Source: Bacteroidales bacterium
Lineage (GTDB): Bacteria; Bacteroidota; Bacteroidia; Bacteroidales; GCA-2748055
Direction: 5' to 3'
NCBI GenBank assembly: GCA_021738565.1
Contig: JAIPBT010000038.1
Span: 1 to 43,876, forward strand
Length of the DNA: 43,876 bases
Part shown: piece by piece, positions 16,024 through 25,118 of the stretch
How positions within the stretch are numbered: position 1 is the first letter of the stretch
Layout of the letters: each line of letters opens with the position of its first letter
The notes under the pieces: generated by a model
What the model was told of the DNA's origin: nothing
Database searches by the model: none
The model's input: the letters and a program-made list of their open reading frames with translations, nothing else
Program-made: the position numbers and the translations under genes

Positions 16024-17964
16024 ATGTTAAATATGGCCTTTCTTAAATTTGATAAAGCAGAGCTTGTTAACCTGGAATATTCAACCTCCAGGGAAGTACT
16101 CAGGTCAAATCGTGCTGGTTCTTATGCTTCCACGACCATATCCGGTTGTAATACAAGGAAGTACCATGGATTATTGATTTGTCCGCTTGACGAGATGGGA
16201 GGCGAACACCATGTTTTGCTCTCATCCCTTGATCTGACAGTGATTCAGCATGAAAAGAAGTTCAACCTGGGAATTCATAAATATGAAGGGGATAATTATG
16301 TGCCGCGCGGACACAAATACATCAGGGATTATGATGCAGAGGCAGGCTCAAAAATGACCTATAGGGTTGGCGGTGTTGTTCTGACCCGCGAAACCATGCT
16401 TGTTCAGGAAAAAGAGCAGATCCTTATTAAAATTACCCTTGAAGAAGCAAATTCCAGCACAAAATTACGTCTACAGCCTTTTCTGGCATTCAGGAATATT
16501 CACAAATTAAGCAAAGCGAACCTTTACCTGAACAGGCAATATATACCAGTGAACAACGGCATCAAATCAAGAATGTACGACGGCTACCCCGATCTATATA
16601 TGCAGGTCAGCAAGAAAGCGGAATTCGTTCCGGTGCCAGACTGGTATTACAACATTGAATACCTTGAGGAACAAAGAAGGGGTTATGGATATAAGGAAGA
16701 CCTTTACGTCCCGGGATATTTTGAGCTTGCAATTAAGAAAGGGGAATCCGTAATTTTTTCTGCAAGTACCGGAGAGGAAAAACCTGCTGGTATGATAAGA
16801 AAATTTCAGTCCGAGGAAGAACTTCGAACACCCCTTGACTCATTCAGGAATTGCCTTTTGAACAGTGCGCAGCAATTCATATTGCGCAGGGGAGACAATA
16901 CCGACATCATTGCGGGATTTCCATGGTACGGGGTCCGCGGACGGGATACTTTTATTGCCCTACCGGGGATTACGCTGACCTTAGGGGATGTGAAGACTGC
17001 GACCGAGGTGATCAACACGATGATCAGAAGACTGAAAGATGGATTGTTTCCACATACTGTAAGAAAAGGACACCAGTTTTGCAATGCTATCGATGCGCCC
17101 CTATGGTTTGTATGGACCTTGCAGCAGCTTGAGCAGTACATAGATATTGATATTTGGAAGCATTACCGCAAGCAGTTGCTTGAAATAATGGATAATTATA
17201 TAAAGGGCACATCCTGTGGAATATCTATGGATGACAATGGGTTGATTACCGGAGGAGAGGAAGGCATTCCAGTTACCTGGATGGATGCAAGTGCCAAGGG
17301 ACACGCCGTTACACTGCGAAAGGGATATGCTGTGGAAGTAAATGCACTGTGGTACAATGCGGTTCAGCAGGTACTCAGTTGGGCTGGTAAGGGCAGTGCT
17401 TTTTACAAAAAATGGAAAGACCTGCCTGAGAAAATCGAGGTTTCCTTCGTTAAGGAATTCTGGTTGCAGGACCTGGGTTATCTTGCCGATTATGTAAACA
17501 ATGGCTACAAGGACATATCAGTTCGACCCAATCAGGTAATTGCTACTTCATTGAATTTTTCTCCTGTTTCAAAAGAGATGAAAAAAAACATTCTGGATGT
17601 TGTAAAGAGCGAACTCCTGACTCCCAAGGGACTCAGAACACTAAGTCCGAAGAATGTGAATTACAGGGGAAGCTATAAAGGAAACCAGGAACAGCGTGAC
17701 AGATCCCTGCATCAGGGAATAGTGCACCCGTGGCTGCTTGAACATTTTGTTCGCGGATACCTGGATCTATACAAAAGATCGGGATTGAACATGATAGAAC
17801 AGATTTATGCAGGATTTGAAGCCGATATGACAGAATACGGAATAGGTACGATTTCGGAACTTTATGATGGTAATCCTCCTCATGATCCGAGTGGAGCTAT
17901 AAGTTTTGCAGGCAGTGTGGCTTCTTTACTTCGAATCGGAGAGATGATCGATAAATTTAATTAA
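16024..17964 (+). CDS. Glycogen debranching enzyme (amylo-alpha-1,6-glucosidase type)
   Basis: This 646-residue protein has two domains: an N-terminal beta-sandwich domain (about 20-255, opening with EYSTSREVLRSNRAGSYAS and GCNTRKYHGLL) and a C-terminal (alpha/alpha)6 barrel (about 285-640). The barrel contains GFPWYGVRGRDTFIALPG (near 297-314), GLFPHTVRKG and SVRPNQVIATS, all hallmarks of the archaeal/bacterial-type GDE C-terminal domain (GH133-like). It should remove alpha-1,6-linked glucose stubs at branch points after phosphorylase has shortened the chains. It is the first of four co-directional glucan genes; a 22-nt gap separates it from the GT4 gene. A start at the ATG at 16033 (MAFLKFDKAEL) is also possible. 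Confidence 0.92.
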   Translation: MLNMAFLKFDKAELVNLEYSTSREVLRSNRAGSYASTTISGCNTRKYHGLLICPLDEMGGEHHVLLSSLDLTVIQHEKKFNLGIHKYEGDNYVPRGHKYIRDYDAEAGSKMTYRVGGVVLTRETMLVQEKEQILIKITLEEANSSTKLRLQPFLAFRNIHKLSKANLYLNRQYIPVNNGIKSRMYDGYPDLYMQVSKKAEFVPVPDWYYNIEYLEEQRRGYGYKEDLYVPGYFELAIKKGESVIFSASTGEEKPAGMIRKFQSEEELRTPLDSFRNCLLNSAQQFILRRGDNTDIIAGFPWYGVRGRDTFIALPGITLTLGDVKTATEVINTMIRRLKDGLFPHTVRKGHQFCNAIDAPLWFVWTLQQLEQYIDIDIWKHYRKQLLEIMDNYIKGTSCGISMDDNGLITGGEEGIPVTWMDASAKGHAVTLRKGYAVEVNALWYNAVQQVLSWAGKGSAFYKKWKDLPEKIEVSFVKEFWLQDLGYLADYVNNGYKDISVRPNQVIATSLNFSPVSKEMKKNILDVVKSELLTPKGLRTLSPKNVNYRGSYKGNQEQRDRSLHQGIVHPWLLEHFVRGYLDLYKRSGLNMIEQIYAGFEADMTEYGIGTISELYDGNPPHDPSGAISFAGSVASLLRIGEMIDKFN

Positions 17965-17986
17965 CGAATTAACAGCTCTGACATTT

Positions 17987-19276
17987 ATGAGAGTATTAAT
18001 GTTCGGGTGGGAGTTCCCGCCACATATTTCCGGAGGTCTGGGGACTGCAAGTTACGGTCTTACACGTGGTTTGACTACCATCCCGGGGCTTGATATCATA
18101 TTTGTTGTTCCAAGGGCTTATGGTGACGAGGACCAAAGTAAAATGCGAGTTATCGGGGCAGGCGATGTAAGCCTCGACAGCAAGCACATGCGTTTTTCAA
18201 AGGTGCTGGGTCAAATATCATACATCGAAGTTAATTCCAACCTGGTTCCATACCATTCACCTGAGGAATATGAAAAATTAATCAATAAGCCAGCGAATAA
18301 AAATAGAAAACTGATCCATACAACCATGGGAGGAAAATTATTCTTTTCTGGTGGGTATGGTAAAAATCTGTATGAAGAGATCGCAAATTATGCACTTGTT
18401 GCCGGGCAAATAGCTGATGACAATGAGCATGACCTTATCCATACACATGACTGGCTTACTTATCCTGCAGGCATTGCAGCCAAAAGCGTCTCGGGGAAGC
18501 CATTGGTGATTCATGTTCATGCCACTGATTTTGACCGTTCAGGTGGAAAAGTGAACCCGACTGTATTCGATATTGAAAAACGGGGCATGGAGGCTGCAGA
18601 TAAGATCATAGCGGTAAGTAATCTTACCAGGGATACCATCATTAATAAATATGGTATCGATGCATCAAAGGTTATTACTGTATACAACGCCGTCGAACCT
18701 GTGCCGGACAGTGAAAGAATAAATATGAAAAGGGGTATTTCCGATAAAGTGGTGACTTTTCTTGGTCGTGTTACCCTTCAGAAAGGACCTGAATATTTTA
18801 TACAGGCCGCAGAAAAAGTGCTTCGAAAAATGGACAACGTCAAGTTTGTAATGGCAGGAAGCGGCGAATTGCTTGAGCGGATGATACTGTGGACCGCTGC
18901 ATCAGGTATAGCAGACAGGTTTCATTTTACAGGATTCCTTAAAGGAGACGATGTTTTCAGGATGTTCTCGATCAGTGACGTTTATGTGATGCCCTCTGTA
19001 TCTGAACCATTTGGCATTTCACCGCTGGAGGCAATGCAATCCAATGTTCCGGTGATCATATCCCACCAGTCGGGTGTTGCAGAGATTTTAAAGTATGCAG
19101 TCAAGACAGATTTTTGGGATGTTGATGCCATGGCTGATGCAATATACGGACTGTTGAATTATCCATCATTTTCAAAAACATTTATTAAATACGGAAAAGA
19201 TGAAGTGGATAATATGAAATGGGAAAATTCTGCTAAAAAAGTACATTCAATTTACAAAGAAGCTATAAACAGATAA
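17987..19276 (+). CDS. GT4-family glycosyltransferase, glycogen/starch synthase-like
   Basis: This is a 429-residue GT-B fold enzyme. It opens with MRVLMFGWEFPPHISGGLGTA, the glycine-rich N-terminal loop of starch/glycogen synthase-like and related GT4 enzymes. THDWLT (153-158), HVHATDFDR and GRVTLQKGPEY (260-270) follow. The C-terminal donor site has the E-x7-E motif SEPFGISPLEAM (E340, E348). It lacks the length and KTGGL motif of classical GlgA (about 470-480 residues), so I call it a GT4 alpha-glucan synthase-like enzyme without fixing the donor. It is sandwiched between the debranching enzyme (22 nt) and the GH57 enzyme (13 nt), so a role in glucan chain extension or priming is likely. 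Confidence 0.85.
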   Translation: MRVLMFGWEFPPHISGGLGTASYGLTRGLTTIPGLDIIFVVPRAYGDEDQSKMRVIGAGDVSLDSKHMRFSKVLGQISYIEVNSNLVPYHSPEEYEKLINKPANKNRKLIHTTMGGKLFFSGGYGKNLYEEIANYALVAGQIADDNEHDLIHTHDWLTYPAGIAAKSVSGKPLVIHVHATDFDRSGGKVNPTVFDIEKRGMEAADKIIAVSNLTRDTIINKYGIDASKVITVYNAVEPVPDSERINMKRGISDKVVTFLGRVTLQKGPEYFIQAAEKVLRKMDNVKFVMAGSGELLERMILWTAASGIADRFHFTGFLKGDDVFRMFSISDVYVMPSVSEPFGISPLEAMQSNVPVIISHQSGVAEILKYAVKTDFWDVDAMADAIYGLLNYPSFSKTFIKYGKDEVDNMKWENSAKKVHSIYKEAINR

Positions 19277-19289
19277 ATCAAAAAATATA

Positions 19290-20747
19290 ATGAGAACAGT
19301 TTGCTTGTACTTCCAGGTTCATCAACCATTCAGGTTCCGGACTTATCGTTTTTTTGACATTGGCAACGACCATTATTACTATGATGATTATACCAATGAG
19401 AGCATTATGCGAAAAGTTGCAGATAAATGTTACCTGCCTGCCAATCAACTGATACTTGATCTGATCAATAAACACAAAGGTAAATTTAAACTGGCATTTT
19501 CCATTTCCGGGATTGCTATTGAACAGTTTAAATTGTATGCACCTGAAGTACTTGAGAGTTTCAGGAAACTTGCTGATACAGGTCAGGTTGAATTCCTGGC
19601 TGAAACCTATGCGCATTCTCTTTCATCCCTTAAGGATCATGATGAATTCGTGAAACAGGTTATGGAACATAAAGCATTGATTAAAAATACGTTTGGACAG
19701 GACCCAACAGTTTTCAGGAATACAGAATTGATTTATTCGGATGACATCGGATCCGATGTTTACCGCATGGGCTTTAAGGCTATGTTAACTGAAGGAGCCA
19801 AGCATGTGCTGGGTTGGAAAAGCCCGAATTATTTGTACTGCAACGCAAGGGAGCCAAAACTAAAAGTTCTGCTGAAAAATTTCAAACTGAGTGATGATGT
19901 TGCATTTCGGTATTCCAACAAGGGATGGTCAGATTATCCGCTGACGGCGAAAAAGTTTGCCGGCTGGATCAAGGCCACACCAAAAGAAGAGGAGATGGTT
20001 AATCTGTTCATGGACTATGAGACTTTCGGAGAACATCAATGGGCCGAATCAGGGATCTTTGATTTTCTAGGTGCACTTCCCGGTGCAATTTTAGACGGTA
20101 CTGATTTTACTTTCAGCACACCTTCGGAAGTTTCAGAGAGTTTGCAGGTGGTCTCTGCCGTGCACGTGCCGAATCCTATTTCCTGGGCTGATGAGGAGAG
20201 GGACCTGTCGGCCTGGCTGGGTAATGAAATGCAACAGGAAGCCTTTGACAAACTTTATTCATTGAAAGACGCTGTATATCAAACAGGGGATGACGAGCTT
20301 ATACAGGATTACAAATACCTTCAGGTGAGTGACCACTTCTACTACATGTCTACAAAGTTCTTTTCTGATGGAGATGTGCATTCCTATTTTAATCCGTATT
20401 CCACACCTTATGAGGCATTTATGAATTATATGAATGTGCTGAGCGACTTTAAAATTCGGGTGGATGCTTCAGTTTCTGAAGGGATGGACAGTGAAATTTC
20501 AAGATTGAGCAAGATCATAAAGGAGAAGGATGAAAAGCTGACAAAGTATGAGATTGAATTAAAATCTCTCAGGAAGAGGAAATTAAGAACGGCTTCTTCT
20601 GATAATGTAACAACAGCAGACAAATCCGGAACAAAGAAGGCTGCTGTAAAAAAGACTGCAATTTCCAAAGATACAAAAAAACCTACTGCCGGTAAGGGTG
20701 AAAAAAGTGCAGCAAAAAAGGGCAATTCCGCGAAGAAAGGCAATTAA
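19290..20747 (+). CDS. GH57-family alpha-glucanase with a Lys/Ala-rich tail
   Basis: This is a 485-residue protein. The GH57 signatures are in order: HQPFR (11-15), GIAIEQF (74-80), ETYAHSLSSL (105-114), the nucleophile block FRNTELIYSDD (142-152, Glu146) and the acid/base block MDYETFGEHQ (241-250, Asp242). Enzymes of this family are retaining alpha-amylases, 4-alpha-glucanotransferases or branching enzymes. No signal peptide is present, so it acts in the cytoplasm. A coiled-coil stretch (about 400-430) leads into a basic low-complexity tail (about 440-485) rich in Lys, Ala, Thr and Gly, not part of the catalytic fold. It is third in the glucan operon; the exact reaction (hydrolysis or transfer) is open. 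Confidence 0.92.
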   Translation: MRTVCLYFQVHQPFRFRTYRFFDIGNDHYYYDDYTNESIMRKVADKCYLPANQLILDLINKHKGKFKLAFSISGIAIEQFKLYAPEVLESFRKLADTGQVEFLAETYAHSLSSLKDHDEFVKQVMEHKALIKNTFGQDPTVFRNTELIYSDDIGSDVYRMGFKAMLTEGAKHVLGWKSPNYLYCNAREPKLKVLLKNFKLSDDVAFRYSNKGWSDYPLTAKKFAGWIKATPKEEEMVNLFMDYETFGEHQWAESGIFDFLGALPGAILDGTDFTFSTPSEVSESLQVVSAVHVPNPISWADEERDLSAWLGNEMQQEAFDKLYSLKDAVYQTGDDELIQDYKYLQVSDHFYYMSTKFFSDGDVHSYFNPYSTPYEAFMNYMNVLSDFKIRVDASVSEGMDSEISRLSKIIKEKDEKLTKYEIELKSLRKRKLRTASSDNVTTADKSGTKKAAVKKTAISKDTKKPTAGKGEKSAAKKGNSAKKGN

Positions 20748-20822
20748 TTATTTTACGGAATTTACATGAGGGAATGCGAAGATTTATTTGTTGAACAATA
20801 GTTTCTCAAACTGTAATAAATT

Positions 20823-23800
20823 ATGAGTAAAAATGTTGTGACTCCGGACTATTTGTTCGAAGTGAGCTGGGAAGTATGCAACCAGATAGGAGGCATCCAC
20901 ACGGTGCTGTCTACCAAGGCCGGAAGTATCAAGGAGGAAATGAACGACAGGTACATTGCAATTGGTCCTGATGTATATCGTGAAACAAGTGATCACCCTG
21001 AATTCATGGAAGACAGGGAACTTTTTTCAGAGTGGCGCAATAAGGCAGCAGAAGAGGGATTGCTGGTAAGAACGGGACGGTGGAAAATTGATTCAGAACC
21101 CATTACAATATTGATTGATTTTACCTCTTTTTTCAACAGGAAAGATAAGATCTTCAGCAAGCTTTGGGAGCTTTATAAACTGGATTCATTAAGTGGTCAG
21201 TGGGATTACATTGAGCCTTCCCTGTTCGGATATGCCACAGGTATGACCATTGAAAGCTTTATCAGGTTCTATGGGCTTGGAAAGAAAAAAATTGCGGCTC
21301 ATTTTCATGAATGGATGACCGGAGCCGGGTTGCTTTATTTAAAAGAAAACCAACCACAGGTTGGTACCGTTTTTACTACCCATGCTACCGTTGTTGGCCG
21401 TGCTATCGCGGGCCAGGGATTGCCGTTATATAGCAAGCTCAATACCTATAACGGAGATGAAAAAGCAAGGGAATTAGGAGTAACAGCCAAGCAATCATTG
21501 GAAAAATTAACCGCACACCAGGCTTACGCATTTTCTACGGTAAGCGACACTACAGCAAGGGAATGTGCCCAATTTCTCGGGAAGCCAATTGATCTTACAA
21601 CCCCCAATGGTTTTTCCGGGAATTTTTTGCCGGATCAAAATAGTTTTAATTCCAAAAGGGAAGCCGCAAGAAAAAAACTATTAGAAGTTGCATCGGCAAT
21701 TATAGGTGAGCGTCTGCCGCAGGATACATTGCTTATTGCCAACAGCAGCCGTTATGAATTCAGAAATAAAGGGACGGATCTTTTTATTGACGCACTGGGA
21801 ATGCTCAATAAGGTGAAGGAATTTGACAAAACAGTTGTGGCTTTTATACTGGTTCCCGCGAACCAATACGGTCCGAGAAAGGATATCCAGGAAGTAATCG
21901 AAGGGAACAGGAACGGTACTGATGAAAAAAGCGTTTTAACTCATTATCTTCATTTTGCAGAACAGGATCCGGTGCTGCAGAGAATATCTCAGAACGGACT
22001 TTCAAATGCGGATGGTGATCCTGTGAAGATTATTTTTGTACCCTCATATCTTAAAGGTAATGACGGGATCATTGATCTTTCATATTATGATGCGTTGATC
22101 GGTTTTGACCTGACCTTTTTCCCCTCCTACTATGAACCCTGGGGATATACACCTTTGGAAAGCATGGCCTTGAGGATCCCCGCTGTCACAACATCTTTGT
22201 CGGGATTCGGGAAGTGGGTGAATGATCATGTGCCTGATAAAGGGAAGGGCATATTTATTGTCGAAAGAAAAGATTCCAATGAGCAGGAAGTAGTGGCCGA
22301 AATGGCTCAAATAATACAGGATTATGTAAGGTCCGGCCCGGAAGATATCAAGCGTGCAAGGGAGAAAGCTTATGAGATAAGCCAGTCTGTTGTCTGGAAA
22401 AATATGATTCCTCAATACTGGAGGGCATATTCAATTGCGCTTGAAAGAGCCGGGGATGTGGACATAGCCTATGATTCCCACGAGCGCGTTGAACACCTTC
22501 CATCCACGAGCAAACTGCTTACGGATATTGAGCCGATGTGGAGACGGGTGGTCGTTCAGCAACAGATCCCGGAACGACTCAAGCCATTGGAGAAATTGTC
22601 GCGCAACCTATGGTGGTCATGGAACAGGGAAGCGGTTGATCTTTTCAGATCTGTTGATCCTGATCTGTGGGATGATGTGGATGAAAATCCAATTGTGTTA
22701 TTGGACCGCATACCTTTTGATCGCTTGCTTGAACTTGAAAAAGATGAAAAATTCATTGAAAAGCTTGAAGAGGTATTCAGAACATTCAGGGAATACATGG
22801 AGGAGGCACCCAGGAAGAATGAACCTTCAGTATCTTATTTTAGCATGGAGTTTGGACTGCACAATTCTTTAAAAATATATTCAGGGGGACTGGGATTGCT
22901 TGCTGGTGACTATTTGAAGGAGGCGAGCGATTACAATTATAATTTGGTTGGAGTGGGTTTGCTGTACAGGTACGGTTATTTTCATCAATTGATCACGTCG
23001 GGAGGAGATCAGGTTGCTCATGATGATTTCCAGGACTTTTCCAAAATACCTGTGAGTCCCGTGCGTGACGAATCTGGTACCTGGAGAACCATAAGTCTTA
23101 TTTTGCCGGGAAGAACCTTGCATGCAAGAATATGGAAGGTGCAGATCGGAAGGGTCCCTCTGTTTCTTCTGGATGCTGATTTTGAGGCGAACAAACCCAA
23201 TGACAGACAGGTGACCCATAAATTATATGGAGGAGATGAAGAGAACAGGTTCAAACAGGAATTACTGCTGGGAATTGGCGGGGTGAGGGCGCTGCGTCAA
23301 CAGGGCATTCAAACGGATCTTTACCACCTGAATGAAGGACATGCGGCTTTTACAGGATTTGAACGTTTGCGGGAATACATACAGGAACGGAATATGACCT
23401 TCCCGGAGGCGCGGGAAATAGTGAGATCTACAAGCCTGTTTACAACGCATACGCCGGTTCCCGCGGGTCATGACAGTTTCAATGAAAATATGATGAGGAC
23501 CTACCTGAGTCATTATCCGGATCGTTTGACCATTACCTGGAATAAACTGATGAACCTTGGGCGGGTTAAACATGATGAAGTCAATGAAAAATTTTCAATG
23601 AGTGTGCTGGCCGTTAATCTATCGCAGGAAGTGAACGGTGTAAGCAATCTGCATGGCTCTGTCAGCAGGAATATGTTTGCAGGAATGTGGAATGGGTATA
23701 TGCCGGAGGAATTACACATTGGTCATGTTACCAATGGGGTGCATCTTTCCACGTGGTTGTCAGATAACTGGAGGGAGCTCTATAAAAAAGAGTTTGGCGA

Positions 23801-25070
23801 TGATTTTCTTGAAAGACAGGAAGACAGGAAATTGTGGCACAAAATCCATGATGTAAAGGATGAGACCATCTGGAAGTTACGTAATGAAGAGCGCAAACAG
23901 CTGGTAGGATATATCAGAAGAAGGCTTTCGAGGGCATCAGAAAGGCTGCTGGAAGATCCCAAACTGGTGATGGAGATATCAGAGGCAATAAATGAAAAAA
24001 CACTGACCATAGGTTTTGCGAGGAGATTTGCAACCTACAAGAGATCAAATCTCCTGTTTGCAGATATTGAGCGTTTGAAAAAGTTGGTCAATAATCCTGA
24101 AATGCCGGTTCAATTTGTATTTGCAGGGAAAGCTCACCCAAAGGATATCCCGGGACAGGCCTTGATCAAACGCATTGTCGAGATCTCCAAACGTCCTGAA
24201 TTCACAGGGAAGATCATTTTCCTGCAGAATTACAATATTCATCTGGCCAAAAGGTTGCTTCATGGCGTCGATATATGGTTGAACACTCCAACCAGGCCGC
24301 TGGAGGCATCAGGTACGAGCGGGGAAAAGGCAGTTATGAATGGCTGTTTGCATTTCAGTGTACTCGACGGATGGTGGGCCGAAGGATACAGGGAGGATGC
24401 CGGTTGGGCACTTCCGGTTGAGAGGTCCTTTGATAATCAGGATCAACAGGATGAACTCGATGCAGAAAGAATATATTCGTTGCTGGAAAATGATATCCTG
24501 CCAAAATTCTACAAAAGAAATAAAGATGATGTTCCGGTTGAATGGGTAAAGATCATTAAGAATTCAATATCGAAAGTCGCTCCGGAATTCACTATGAACA
24601 GGATGCTGCGTGATTATATTGAAAAGTTCTATAAAAGGCTTTACCACCGTTCGCAGAGCCTGAAGATGGACGACTTTAGAATTGCCAAGGAGATATCATT
24701 TTATAAAAAGCAGGTCATTGAACAATGGCAAAACATCAACATCATCAAATTTGATGTGCCCGATCCTGGAAAGGAGGATTTTGTAGTAGGCCAACGGTAC
24801 GAAGGCAGCATTCAATTGGATCTGAATGGTTTGTCTGCAGATAATATTGGTGTTGAAATGGTAATAGCAGGAAGGTCGGAAGATCAGGATGAGCATGTTT
24901 TCATGGAAACGGTTGATTTGAAGTGCATAAATTTCGAAGATTCTATTGCAGAGTATGAGATCATTCAGGAGATAGGACGGACAGGGCAGTTTGACATTGG
25001 CTACAGGATCTATCCGAAAATGAAGGAATTGCCTCACAGGATGGACCTTCCGCTAGTCCGATGGATATAA
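20823..25070 (+). CDS. Fusion of GT3-type glycogen synthase and GT35 alpha-glucan phosphorylase
   Basis: This single 1415-residue frame has no internal stop. Residues about 9-545 match a eukaryote-type glycogen synthase: LFEVSWEVCNQIGGIHTVLSTKA (11-33), HFHEWMTGAGLLYL (160-173), TTHATVVGR (185-193) and the donor-site block YYEPWGYTPLES (436-447). Residues about 570-650 match the DUF3417 prefix of short phosphorylases (LSRNLWWSWNREAVDLF). Residues about 665-1290 are a glucan phosphorylase: EFGLHNSLKIYSGGLG, HLNEGHAAF (835-843), THTPVPAGHD (875-884) and the pyridoxal-phosphate block EASGTSGEKAVMNG (1161-1174, Lys1169). A beta-rich domain ends the chain (about 1310-1415). The two halves would elongate and phosphorolyse glucan. 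The first half's type suggests UDP-glucose as donor. Confidence 0.93.
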   Translation: MSKNVVTPDYLFEVSWEVCNQIGGIHTVLSTKAGSIKEEMNDRYIAIGPDVYRETSDHPEFMEDRELFSEWRNKAAEEGLLVRTGRWKIDSEPITILIDFTSFFNRKDKIFSKLWELYKLDSLSGQWDYIEPSLFGYATGMTIESFIRFYGLGKKKIAAHFHEWMTGAGLLYLKENQPQVGTVFTTHATVVGRAIAGQGLPLYSKLNTYNGDEKARELGVTAKQSLEKLTAHQAYAFSTVSDTTARECAQFLGKPIDLTTPNGFSGNFLPDQNSFNSKREAARKKLLEVASAIIGERLPQDTLLIANSSRYEFRNKGTDLFIDALGMLNKVKEFDKTVVAFILVPANQYGPRKDIQEVIEGNRNGTDEKSVLTHYLHFAEQDPVLQRISQNGLSNADGDPVKIIFVPSYLKGNDGIIDLSYYDALIGFDLTFFPSYYEPWGYTPLESMALRIPAVTTSLSGFGKWVNDHVPDKGKGIFIVERKDSNEQEVVAEMAQIIQDYVRSGPEDIKRAREKAYEISQSVVWKNMIPQYWRAYSIALERAGDVDIAYDSHERVEHLPSTSKLLTDIEPMWRRVVVQQQIPERLKPLEKLSRNLWWSWNREAVDLFRSVDPDLWDDVDENPIVLLDRIPFDRLLELEKDEKFIEKLEEVFRTFREYMEEAPRKNEPSVSYFSMEFGLHNSLKIYSGGLGLLAGDYLKEASDYNYNLVGVGLLYRYGYFHQLITSGGDQVAHDDFQDFSKIPVSPVRDESGTWRTISLILPGRTLHARIWKVQIGRVPLFLLDADFEANKPNDRQVTHKLYGGDEENRFKQELLLGIGGVRALRQQGIQTDLYHLNEGHAAFTGFERLREYIQERNMTFPEAREIVRSTSLFTTHTPVPAGHDSFNENMMRTYLSHYPDRLTITWNKLMNLGRVKHDEVNEKFSMSVLAVNLSQEVNGVSNLHGSVSRNMFAGMWNGYMPEELHIGHVTNGVHLSTWLSDNWRELYKKEFGDDFLERQEDRKLWHKIHDVKDETIWKLRNEERKQLVGYIRRRLSRASERLLEDPKLVMEISEAINEKTLTIGFARRFATYKRSNLLFADIERLKKLVNNPEMPVQFVFAGKAHPKDIPGQALIKRIVEISKRPEFTGKIIFLQNYNIHLAKRLLHGVDIWLNTPTRPLEASGTSGEKAVMNGCLHFSVLDGWWAEGYREDAGWALPVERSFDNQDQQDELDAERIYSLLENDILPKFYKRNKDDVPVEWVKIIKNSISKVAPEFTMNRMLRDYIEKFYKRLYHRSQSLKMDDFRIAKEISFYKKQVIEQWQNINIIKFDVPDPGKEDFVVGQRYEGSIQLDLNGLSADNIGVEMVIAGRSEDQDEHVFMETVDLKCINFEDSIAEYEIIQEIGRTGQFDIGYRIYPKMKELPHRMDLPLVRWI

Positions 25071-25073
25071 AAC

Positions 25074-25093
25074 GTGTCTGTTCATAGTGTCCG
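25074..25093 (+). repeat. GTGTCTGT element after the fusion gene stop codon
   Basis: GTGTCTGTTCATAGTGTCCG starts 3 nt after the TAA of the fusion gene, in sense orientation. It matches 18 of 20 bases of the right end of the inverted-repeat element (29903-29922, minus strand). It lies in the 48-nt gap between this gene and the convergent glgB. Confidence 0.65.
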
Positions 25094-25118
25094 ATATCTC
25101 GAACATAATGTGATCCAG

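Noticed and set aside
18000-19000. GT4 gene as classical GlgA
   Set aside because: It is about 50 residues shorter than typical GlgA and lacks a clear KTGGL-type N-terminal motif, so only a GT4 synthase-like call is given.
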